This document shows positions 7,586-15,032 of a stretch of DNA of 64,000 bases, in pieces. Position 1 is the stretch's first letter. Every line of letters begins with the position of its first letter. Origin of the DNA: Photobacterium proteolyticum. GTDB taxonomy: Bacteria > Pseudomonadota > Gammaproteobacteria > Enterobacterales > Vibrionaceae. Made by a program: the position numbers and the translations under genes. Under the pieces are notes generated by a model. The model saw only the letters and a list, made by a program, of their open reading frames with translations. It made no database searches and was not told where the DNA came from. Location: positions 391-64,390 of the forward strand of contig NZ_MJIL01000053.1 of assembly GCF_001939735.1 (NCBI RefSeq), given 5' to 3'.

Positions 7586-8658
7586 AGCATGTCACACTAC
7601 AAATTGTCCAGCACCTGTGTCCAGGCGGTATCGAGAGACTCGTTCTCAATCTACTGCGCTTTTCCTCTCCCAGTCATGATGTCTACGTTGTCTCGCTAGA
7701 AGGAGAGAAGCACTCGGCCATTGCAGCCTGGCCTGAATTGCAACCGTTCGCATCTCGCCTTTTCTTTCTCGGCAAACCCAAGGGCAGGGATCTCAATACG
7801 GTGATTTCATTGCGACAGCTCATCAAGCAGCTCAAGGTGACCACCGTACACTCCCACCATCTTGGCCCATTACTCTATACCCGTCTCGCCACTATTGGCC
7901 TATCCCTTAATCACATCCAGACCGAGCATGACAGCTGGCACTTGCACGACACCAAACAGCGACTCATCACCCGCTGGCTATTAAAAGGGGCCAATATTCA
8001 TTTAATCGCCGATGCCCCCCGGGTTGCCGAACAACTGAAACAATATGGGATCACCACCAGCCAGGTCATCGTCAACGGCATAGACACCGAACACTTTACG
8101 CCCGGTAACCAGCTACTCGCCAGGCAGGTTCTCCAACTTCCCGCCAATCAGATCATTATTGGTTGTGCCGGCCGGTTAGTGCCGGAGAAGGGAATCGATA
8201 CCATGCTCGAGGCACTCACTTTCCTTCCGGACAACCATCGACTAGCCATCGCAGGCAGTGGACCTGAGCAATCCTCGCTAGTTAAAAAAGCCGAACAGCT
8301 TGGAGTTTCCCACCGAGTTCACTGGCTTGGGCATTGCGCCAACATGCGAAATTATTACCGGGCGATTGATATTTTCTGTATGCCCTCCCGCCAGGAAGGG
8401 CTGCCTCTGGCATTGCTTGAAGCCCAGGCCTGCGGCAAAAGCGTCGTCGCAACAGCTGTCGGGGGGATTCCGGACCTACTTTGCCCGCACAGCGGCCTGC
8501 TTATCAACCCCGATGAGCCACAAGATCTGGCCAGAGCACTAACAAAAGGGTTAGGCGCAGCTGAAACCTATCGTGAAAGTAATGCCCAATACATTCGTAA
8601 TCAGGCTGACGTCCGGATAATGACGGCCACTTACGAAGCATTAGCTCATTCAAACTAG
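7582..8658 (+). CDS. family 4 glycosyltransferase (SypP-like position)
   Basis: A 358-residue GT-B enzyme. The N-terminal lobe has the acceptor-side motif CPGGIERLVLNLL (13-25); the C-terminal lobe begins at GCAGRLVPEKGIDTMLEAL (about 194) and holds the EX7E donor site in RQEGLPLALLEAQACG (about 271-286). It is cytoplasmic and would extend the repeat unit. The start codon overlaps the stop of the chain-length gene by four bases, with GGAG upstream, so the two are tightly coupled. The order chain-length protein, GT4, GT2, phosphoglycosyltransferase equals V. fischeri sypO-P-Q-R. Confidence 0.88.
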   Translation: MKHVTLQIVQHLCPGGIERLVLNLLRFSSPSHDVYVVSLEGEKHSAIAAWPELQPFASRLFFLGKPKGRDLNTVISLRQLIKQLKVTTVHSHHLGPLLYTRLATIGLSLNHIQTEHDSWHLHDTKQRLITRWLLKGANIHLIADAPRVAEQLKQYGITTSQVIVNGIDTEHFTPGNQLLARQVLQLPANQIIIGCAGRLVPEKGIDTMLEALTFLPDNHRLAIAGSGPEQSSLVKKAEQLGVSHRVHWLGHCANMRNYYRAIDIFCMPSRQEGLPLALLEAQACGKSVVATAVGGIPDLLCPHSGLLINPDEPQDLARALTKGLGAAETYRESNAQYIRNQADVRIMTATYEALAHSN

Positions 8659-8671
8659 GGGGGGAATAACA

Positions 8672-10495
8672 ATGACACTCGAATGGATGTTACTCATCTT
8701 TCTTAGCCTGCTTATTGTTTATCACCATATGATCTACACCAGTATGATGATCTGGCTTGGCCGAAATCGCAGTGCCAGTGAACATGAAACACGTTCCAAC
8801 TCAGCAAATGAGGAGCAGGTCGAAGAGCATGACCAATACTTTCCTTCTATTGCTCTGGTCATGCCGGCGCACAACGAGGAGCAATGCATTGAAGCCAAGC
8901 TGGCTAACCTGCTGATGCTGGACTATCCGGCTGAGCAGCTCTCCGTCTGGATTTGCTGCGATGGCTGTACCGATCAAACCGCCAGGATCATTGATTGCTG
9001 GAAAAATAAGTTTAGCGCCGCGGGCATTGCGCTTCACGTCATAGAGGATGAAACCAACCGCGGTAAGCTGGCTCGGATAAATCAGCTAATGGCGCAAGCG
9101 AAAGATACCTCCGAGCTTATTGCCCTCAGCGATGTCTCTGCCCTGATCTCCATCGATGCCTTGAAACAAGCCGCGGCAAACTTCCGCAACCCGCAAACCG
9201 GGGCAATTACGTGCTGCTACCTACTGGCCGAGGCCACACTGGGCGAAGAGCAATACTGGCAATGGCAGAACAACATCCGCCATGCCGAATCCCACCTTGG
9301 TAATGTGATGGGAGGAAATGGCGCTTTTTATATCATGCGCGCCAAGCTATTTACCCCACTGCCGGAAGATACCATCAACGATGACTTCATGTTGCCGATG
9401 ACAGTGATCAAACAAGGCTACAATGTCGTGTTTAACCAAAGCATCAACAGCGTCGAGCTCACCCCCACCGACGAACAACATAACCACAAACGCCGCCAGC
9501 GTATTGGAGCCGGCAACCTTCAGCAGCTAATACGCTGCCGGTTCCTGTTCCAGTTCCGTCACTACAAGACCAACTGGCTATTTGCATCGGGCAAGGGACT
9601 TCGTACCGTTATGCCTTTTATTCTGCTGTTCTATTTTGCTCTTAGCATCATCATGGCATGGCAAGGAGTCGGGGTTGCCCAGGGATTAGTCGCTTTACAG
9701 AGTGTTGCCTATCTACTGGCACTGCTGCCTTTGTTGGGTATCCACAGCCGTCTAACCGACAAGCTGCATTACTTTATTGGCGGCTACTTCTCCTCCCTGC
9801 TCGGTATGCTCCGGTATCTCGGCGGCCAGTTTCGACAAGGGTGGCGCCACCTGCCTCCTATCGCAAACTATCAGACACAATCAACCCAGGCCCTCAAACG
9901 CAGCAGTGATATTATCCTCAGCCTGGTAGGCATGTTGCTTACCCTTCCCCTATGGCCATTGCTGGCAATTCTTATCAAACTCGACTCGCCAGGACCTGCC
10001 TTCTACCATCAGCTCAGGGTCGGTCGGATCACCGAGGACAAGGCAGAGCTCTTTAACGTCATCAAGTTCCGAACCATGAGCCAGAATGCTGAGAATCAGT
10101 CTGGTGCTGTCTGGGCTACCCAGAATGATCCGCGCATCACACGTGTTGGGCGCTTTCTCAGGGCGACCAGGCTTGACGAACTACCTCAGTTTATCAATGT
10201 GTTAAGGGGAGATATGTCGTTAATCGGCCCACGACCAGAGCGTCCCGAAATGTGTGGCGATTTGCAAAATGCATTGCCTTTTTATCTCGAGCGGACCGCT
10301 GGCCTTCGTCCCGGCATTACCGGTCTGGCACAAGTCAACCAGGGCTATGACAGCTGTCTGGATGATGTAAAAAACAAAATAGCCTGGGATCACGCGTACG
10401 CCGTAGCATTAGGCTCACCGCTTCAATGGCTTAGAATGGATTTCTACATCATTTTTAAAACACTCTACATCATGGTATCCAAACGCGGACAATAG
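8672..10495 (+). CDS. fusion of GT2 glycosyltransferase and phosphoglycosyltransferase (SypQ-SypR-like)
   Basis: A 607-residue two-enzyme protein. An N-terminal membrane segment (6-28) is followed by a processive-type GT2 domain (about 58-300) with MPAHNEE (64-70), CDGCTD (96-101), the DxD-like SDVSA (153-157), acceptor NDD (236-238) and RRQRIGAGN (274-282), then two or more membrane helices (about 313-380). From about 408 comes a bacterial sugar transferase (PF02397): re-entrant membrane helix 411-435, KFRTMS (465-470), the catalytic Asp502-Glu503 in RLDELPQ, and LIGPRPE (517-523). The second half should load the first sugar-phosphate onto undecaprenyl phosphate and the first half should add a further sugar. 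No frameshift separates them; in V. fischeri these are two adjacent genes. Confidence 0.9.
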   Translation: MTLEWMLLIFLSLLIVYHHMIYTSMMIWLGRNRSASEHETRSNSANEEQVEEHDQYFPSIALVMPAHNEEQCIEAKLANLLMLDYPAEQLSVWICCDGCTDQTARIIDCWKNKFSAAGIALHVIEDETNRGKLARINQLMAQAKDTSELIALSDVSALISIDALKQAAANFRNPQTGAITCCYLLAEATLGEEQYWQWQNNIRHAESHLGNVMGGNGAFYIMRAKLFTPLPEDTINDDFMLPMTVIKQGYNVVFNQSINSVELTPTDEQHNHKRRQRIGAGNLQQLIRCRFLFQFRHYKTNWLFASGKGLRTVMPFILLFYFALSIIMAWQGVGVAQGLVALQSVAYLLALLPLLGIHSRLTDKLHYFIGGYFSSLLGMLRYLGGQFRQGWRHLPPIANYQTQSTQALKRSSDIILSLVGMLLTLPLWPLLAILIKLDSPGPAFYHQLRVGRITEDKAELFNVIKFRTMSQNAENQSGAVWATQNDPRITRVGRFLRATRLDELPQFINVLRGDMSLIGPRPERPEMCGDLQNALPFYLERTAGLRPGITGLAQVNQGYDSCLDDVKNKIAWDHAYAVALGSPLQWLRMDFYIIFKTLYIMVSKRGQ

Positions 10496-10496
10496 T

Positions 10497-10512
10497 TGGC
10501 ATATCACTTGTA
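10497..10512 (+). promoter_or_regulatory. candidate sigma-54 promoter before the STAS gene
   Basis: TGGCATATCACTTGTA sits two bases after the stop of the fusion gene. GG (10498-10499) and GT (10510-10511) are ten bases apart; five of six -24 bases and TTG at -12 match consensus, with GT instead of GC. A start near 10522 gives a 35-nt leader before the ATG at 10557. The sypA promoter in V. fischeri is also sigma-54 dependent. Confidence 0.5.
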
Positions 10513-10556
10513 TTACTTACCCGTAAGCAAAAGTCAATTTCAGACAAGAGGTTAGT

Positions 10557-10865
10557 ATGCAAGCTATAACAGGTTCTGTCGTTACCCTGCCAATTCACGA
10601 TGAGTTTGATGCCCATATTGCCAGACAAATGGAGCCAGAGTTTGAGTCACTCAGCCAAACCGAGGAAAGTGAGCTGATACTTGACCTGACACAGGTACAA
10701 TTTATTGACTCCTGCGGAATAGGTGCCATTGTTTTCTTATACAAACGATTGAAAAGCAGAGATAAAAAATTACGCCTGCTTAATGTCAATGGCCAGCCAC
10801 GCCAGCTGATGCAAATGTTACGGATAGACAAGGTGATCCCGATGATCACCTCAGCGGAGTTGTGA
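10557..10865 (+). CDS. sypA: STAS-domain anti-sigma-factor-antagonist-like protein (SypA-like)
   Basis: A 102-residue single STAS domain like SpoIIAA and V. fischeri SypA. Ser52 in FIDSCGIGAIV is in the position of the regulatory phosphoserine; the rest (ILDLTQVQF before it, DKVIPM near the end) fits the fold. In V. fischeri unphosphorylated SypA promotes biofilm formation and SypE sets its phosphorylation state; a SypE-like protein is encoded four genes downstream here. AGAGGT lies 5 nt before the ATG. It is first in a five-gene run whose order equals sypA-B-C-D-E. The symbol is assigned by domain and context, not by alignment. Confidence 0.85.
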   Translation: MQAITGSVVTLPIHDEFDAHIARQMEPEFESLSQTEESELILDLTQVQFIDSCGIGAIVFLYKRLKSRDKKLRLLNVNGQPRQLMQMLRIDKVIPMITSAEL

Positions 10866-10869
10866 CGAT

Positions 10870-11649
10870 ATGGATAAACTGCCGATCCTGCTGATGATCT
10901 TAGCGATCAGCGGCTGTACAACCTGGCCCACATCGGGTGAAAACCCGTACACACCGCCGGATAAGGATCAATGGCTTGAGCTCGAGCATCATGACTTCGA
11001 GCTGCAACTGCTGGCTACTCGGGGAGCCAAGCTCTGCCTTCCCGGCCAGTACCAGCAGCTGGAAAACTTATACAGCAAGGCTCGCCAGGAAGCCAAAGCC
11101 GGATTTAGCGATGATGCCGATATCACGCTACTGGAATACCAGACGCAATTTGGCAAGATCCAGCGTCAGATGGACTGGCTGGAATACCACACCCTGTGCC
11201 TGGATCCCCGCTATTCAGAAATAGAGCTCAGAGATAGATTCCTGCTGCTAATGCGTATCGACAACCAGTTTGCCTTTAATCGAGCCAAGCTACTGCCCGA
11301 CTACCAGCAGGCACTCAGGCGTGCAGCATCAATTCTAAAACGCCAGAACCACTGGCACCTCCAGCTAACCGGTCATACCGACACCATCGGCACCCGGGAA
11401 AGTAACAACCAATTAGGCATGAAACGAGCCGATGCCGTACGCAGATACCTAATAGAACAGGGTGTCGACGCCAATCAGATAACGACCTTTAGCGCAGGCG
11501 AAGAGCTATCTGTCGAAGATCCCCGCTCTCGGACCCAACGGCTCAGCAACCGCAAAGTAGATGCCAAAGTCCTTGTCGAACACCACACCCGTTCCATTCA
11601 TCGGGTCTACTCACTGCAAGACTGGCATGCAGTCAGGGAGTCGCTATGA
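10870..11649 (+). CDS. sypB: OmpA-family lipoprotein (SypB-like)
   Basis: A 259-residue outer-membrane lipoprotein. The signal peptide ends in AISGC (Cys16); Thr17 argues for outer-membrane sorting. A helical region (about 35-125) precedes an OmpA-like domain (about 140-250) with GHTDTIGTRESN and LGMKRADAV and the final SNRKV, so both the Asp and the Arg expected to hold the peptidoglycan diaminopimelate are present. It would tether the export machinery to the cell wall. It starts 4 bp after the STAS gene stop and overlaps the exporter gene by four bases, so it is translated as part of the same message. Confidence 0.87.
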   Translation: MDKLPILLMILAISGCTTWPTSGENPYTPPDKDQWLELEHHDFELQLLATRGAKLCLPGQYQQLENLYSKARQEAKAGFSDDADITLLEYQTQFGKIQRQMDWLEYHTLCLDPRYSEIELRDRFLLLMRIDNQFAFNRAKLLPDYQQALRRAASILKRQNHWHLQLTGHTDTIGTRESNNQLGMKRADAVRRYLIEQGVDANQITTFSAGEELSVEDPRSRTQRLSNRKVDAKVLVEHHTRSIHRVYSLQDWHAVRESL

Positions 11650-14321
11650 GTCGAGCCTTGCTGTTGGTACTGCTGCTCATTATTGCTCCGGCCTGGGGGA
11701 CAACCCTGACCCCCGGTGACCGGGTGTACCTGCAGCTCCCCGGCGAGAGTGCATTTGACGATCCTTTTACCATTGATGACCAAGGGCAGCTCAGGCTACC
11801 CGAAGCAGGCCTTATCACCGTTGCCGGTCTCAGCATCGACGAAGCAGAGCAAAGGATCCGTAAACGGCTCAGTACCATCTACCGAAATTTAGACGAACTT
11901 GAACTGAGCATCATGGAGCATCTGATCCGTATACAGGTTCTCGGCTATGTCGAGCAGCCGGGTATGGTCTCGCTCAAACCCGGTAGCAATATACAAATGG
12001 CCGTCGCCGAAGCTGGCGGAGCAAGGCCCGGGGCCCAGCTGGACCAGTTCAAGTTAATCCGAAACAGCAAGACACAAGTCTTCAACTATAAGCAATACCT
12101 TGATTCTGGTGATCCCGGTCAGCTACCAGCCATCAAGAGCGGCGATACTATCTTTGTTCCGGCCTCTCCTTTATTGGGTAACATCGAGGTGAACTTTGAT
12201 GCTGCTTCCCTAAGGGAAGGCGGGGATGCCGACGAAGAACAAGGGATCACGATTTTTGGTGAACTGCGTAACCCCGGTACATTTAGCTTCAAGCCGGATA
12301 TGACAGTCGTCGATGCGCTCATGCGGGCTGATGGTGTCACCCGTTACGCCGATGTCACCAAGATACGGGTCATTACCGACAATATCCCATACCAGTTTGA
12401 TCTCAAGGCCTATCTTGATACCGGTGATGCCAGCAACCTGCCGCCAATCAAACCCGGCACCACGATTTTTGCACCAATTGAAGTTGAAGATATCAATACG
12501 ACATCACGGACTGTCTACGTCATGGGTGAGGTCAAAGCCCCCGGCGCCTACGAGAGCTCTCCCGGAACAGGCTTTATTGATGTACTGGCCAATGCTGGCG
12601 GCCCCACCCGGTTTGCCGATACGACGCACATCAAGTTGCTCAGCAATGTGAACGCCCCACTCAGCATCAACCTGGTCGAATATACTCAAGACCCTAGCCA
12701 AAGTACGCTCCCCCCGATCGAGCCCGGCGATGTTATCTTCGTGCCCGAGAAAATCGACTTCAACGAAAAGTCGTGGCTGAAAGTCACCAATGACCGTGCT
12801 ATCAAAATCATCGGGGCCATCTACAACCCGGGCCGTTTTGAGTGGAGTAACTCCATGAGCTTCATGGATCTGCTGGCCCATGCCGGCGGACCAAAACAAC
12901 AGGCTAACCTGAGCAATATCCGGATCATCCGCGAATCCGCCGCAAAAAACGAACCCAGAGTGACCTTTTTTGACTTTGTCGAATTTACCAAGGCCGGCCA
13001 GCCGAAAGGTAAACTCCCGCAGTTGAGGGCAGGTGATACCGTGATTGTGGATGAACTCCCCCATGATCCAACCGACAATAAATCCAGCTGGCTACGCCAG
13101 TCAGCCAGAGACTCCATCTATATTTTTGGCCAGGTCGGCGCCCCGGGTCGTTACGCCTTCAATAACGAACAGGGATTTCTCGATATTCTTTCGGCAGCAG
13201 ACGGACCAACCGGCGAAGCGGATATCCAGGAAGTCCTGATCAGCCACCGCAGCGGCAAGGGTACCGAGGTAACCCGCTTTAACCTCTCGAATTACTTCGA
13301 AACCGGCAATGAATCGCTCATTCCCGATGTAGCCCCTGGCGATGTCATTTATATCCCACAGTTGGAGAAGGCTGCCGACGAACGTGCAGTCAAGGTGATC
13401 GGCGCCGTCAACGCCCCCGGACGCTTCAAATGGAACGATACTATGACGTTTCTCGATATCCTTGCTATGGCTGGCGGGCCCAAGCAGCAGGCAAATATCA
13501 GCAACATCAGGCTCATCAAGGAACAACAGAACACTCCCGAAAATGTCATCTACTTTGACCTGGAGAATTTCATCAATGAAGGGGGCAATTTCGCCGCCTT
13601 ACCACTGCTAGATGCCGGTGATACCATCGTCATCGACGAGCTTCCCCATGACCCGACCGATAATAAAGCCAGCTGGATCCGCCAGTCAGCCGATGACTCC
13701 ATCTATGTCTTTGGTCAGGTCGGCGCACCGGGACGCTATGCCTTCAATCGGGAGCTGGGATTTCTCGACATCCTTTCCGCTGCCGACGGACCAAACGGCG
13801 ATGCCGACCTGCGGCAGATCCGGATCAGCCACCGCGATAAAAGCCAGGCCCAGGTGACCAAGCTAAATCTTTCCCTTTATTTTGAAACGGGTGACGAAAG
13901 CCTGCTACCCGTTGTCGTTCCCGGCGATGTTATCTATGTACCCAAGGAGCAGGGAAACTGGCTCGATAAACCGGCTGAACGGGTGGTACGCCTGATGGGT
14001 TCGGTCAACAAGCCCGGACGTTATACCTTCAACAACCAGATGAACATTCTTGATCTGCTGGCCGAAGCCGGTGGCCCGTCAGATGAAGCCTATATCGAAC
14101 GGATCATGATTGTGAATACGTCATGCTGTGGCGATCAGGCCCAAACCTTTAACCTGCGTGACTATGTCATCGATCCGGCCCGTTACCCTCTCCCCCTGCT
14201 TCGTCCCGGCGATACCGTTTATGTGCCCAATGAAAGTGACTCTATCGGGGAGCAATGGCGACAGGGGCTGCGGGATGTATTAGGACTATTCACCCTTATT
14301 GCCTTGGGAGCCGCACTATGA
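11646..14321 (+). CDS. sypC: polysaccharide export protein with eight SLBB repeats (SypC-like)
   Basis: An 891-residue outer-membrane exporter, far longer than Wza-type proteins (about 360-400). A signal peptide (1-19) leads to the polysaccharide export domain (about 20-100, LTPGDRVYLQLPG). I count eight SLBB beta-grasp repeats, beginning around IRIQVLGYVEQPG, ITIFGELRNPG, VYVMGEVKAPG, IKIIGAIYNPG, IYIFGQVGAPG, VKVIGAVNAPG, IYVFGQVGAPG and VRLMGSVNKPG. Repeats 4-5 and 6-7 are near copies, a tandem duplication with a period of about 585 bp. A hydrophobic C-terminal helix (LGLFTLIALGAAL) may be the Wza-like outer-membrane helix. Stop overlaps the next start (ATGA). The long SLBB stack would form an extended periplasmic channel. 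Confidence 0.85.
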   Translation: MSRALLLVLLLIIAPAWGTTLTPGDRVYLQLPGESAFDDPFTIDDQGQLRLPEAGLITVAGLSIDEAEQRIRKRLSTIYRNLDELELSIMEHLIRIQVLGYVEQPGMVSLKPGSNIQMAVAEAGGARPGAQLDQFKLIRNSKTQVFNYKQYLDSGDPGQLPAIKSGDTIFVPASPLLGNIEVNFDAASLREGGDADEEQGITIFGELRNPGTFSFKPDMTVVDALMRADGVTRYADVTKIRVITDNIPYQFDLKAYLDTGDASNLPPIKPGTTIFAPIEVEDINTTSRTVYVMGEVKAPGAYESSPGTGFIDVLANAGGPTRFADTTHIKLLSNVNAPLSINLVEYTQDPSQSTLPPIEPGDVIFVPEKIDFNEKSWLKVTNDRAIKIIGAIYNPGRFEWSNSMSFMDLLAHAGGPKQQANLSNIRIIRESAAKNEPRVTFFDFVEFTKAGQPKGKLPQLRAGDTVIVDELPHDPTDNKSSWLRQSARDSIYIFGQVGAPGRYAFNNEQGFLDILSAADGPTGEADIQEVLISHRSGKGTEVTRFNLSNYFETGNESLIPDVAPGDVIYIPQLEKAADERAVKVIGAVNAPGRFKWNDTMTFLDILAMAGGPKQQANISNIRLIKEQQNTPENVIYFDLENFINEGGNFAALPLLDAGDTIVIDELPHDPTDNKASWIRQSADDSIYVFGQVGAPGRYAFNRELGFLDILSAADGPNGDADLRQIRISHRDKSQAQVTKLNLSLYFETGDESLLPVVVPGDVIYVPKEQGNWLDKPAERVVRLMGSVNKPGRYTFNNQMNILDLLAEAGGPSDEAYIERIMIVNTSCCGDQAQTFNLRDYVIDPARYPLPLLRPGDTVYVPNESDSIGEQWRQGLRDVLGLFTLIALGAAL
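12798..13970 (+). repeat. tandem duplication of a two-SLBB unit inside the exporter gene
   Basis: Copy 1 runs from about 12798 to 13385 and copy 2 from about 13386 to 13970. Landmarks recur 585-588 bp apart: GAACTCCCCCATGATCC at 13053 and GAGCTTCCCCATGACCC at 13638, and the starts IKIIGAIYNPG and VKVIGAVNAPG. The reading frame is kept. Copies differ mostly at third codon positions, so the duplication is not brand new. Confidence 0.8.
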
Positions 14322-15013
14322 AGCCCTGGTTAAGTGCAGAGTACGATCAACTCTTTCACAAAATTCATCAACTTGACGCGCGGGTGATCACCCTGGCTGG
14401 AGCAAGTCCGGGCTGCGGCACATCAACCCAATCAATGTGGCTGGCCAGACGATGCGCCGAAGACCAGCACAGCGTACTGTTGATCGACCTTGATCTGTCG
14501 GGATCCGGGCAGGGTTACCCTTCCGGCCCATGGCAAAGCGACGGTACCGGCGAGTCAGATGTGATAATCCATCTTGATCAACAGCTTGATCTTTTGCCCC
14601 AGCCCAGCGTTCACCGGACCATTCTTGATCTTCGCCAACCGCAAATGCTCGCCGCCGCACTGGAGCGCTGGAAGAAAAACTATCACTATATCATCTGCGA
14701 TATCGGCACCATCAGCACTGCCAACTGGCAAAACTTACCGATAACAGCCATCAGCCATATCAGCGATGCATCGATTCTCTGTCTGGCGGCTGCGCAAACG
14801 ACAGAGAGTGAGCTCTTGACCAGTATGACAAAACTGGAACAGGGAGGCGTCCGTCTGCTCGGAACATTGATTAACGACAAGAGCAACCCTTCCCTGTCAC
14901 AGGAAATCATCCGGGTACTTCACGGTAAAGCACGCTGGATACCCGAAACAATCAAGCGCAGACTGATCCACTACCTGCAGCATAACCCTCTGTTACTCGG
15001 TAAGTATCAATAA
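14318..15013 (+). CDS. sypD: BY-kinase-like P-loop ATPase without the Walker A lysine (SypD-like)
   Basis: A 231-residue cytoplasmic protein of the CpsD/Wzc-C-terminal family. The start at 14318 overlaps the exporter stop; a longer reading from 14255 would sit inside that gene and is unlikely. Walker A reads GASPGCGTSTQS, where the usual GKS/T lysine is Thr (codon ACA). Walker A' (LLIDLDL) and Walker B-like IICDIG are kept. The C-terminus has only one terminal tyrosine (GKYQ) and lacks the tyrosine cluster of active BY-kinases. It may bind nucleotide weakly or act as a non-kinase partner of the chain-length protein. Whether other SypD proteins share the change I cannot check. Confidence 0.75.
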   Translation: MKPWLSAEYDQLFHKIHQLDARVITLAGASPGCGTSTQSMWLARRCAEDQHSVLLIDLDLSGSGQGYPSGPWQSDGTGESDVIIHLDQQLDLLPQPSVHRTILDLRQPQMLAAALERWKKNYHYIICDIGTISTANWQNLPITAISHISDASILCLAAAQTTESELLTSMTKLEQGGVRLLGTLINDKSNPSLSQEIIRVLHGKARWIPETIKRRLIHYLQHNPLLLGKYQ

Positions 15014-15032
15014 GCCAGGGAAATATCACTAA

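Noticed and set aside
12504..13064. 186-codon minus-strand ORF in the exporter gene
   Set aside because: It is antisense to the well-supported SLBB coding sequence; its length follows from the biased codons of the repeats.
12798..13970. Possible CRISPR or satellite repeat
   Set aside because: The 585-bp repeats are in-frame protein domains (SLBB), not spaced short repeats.
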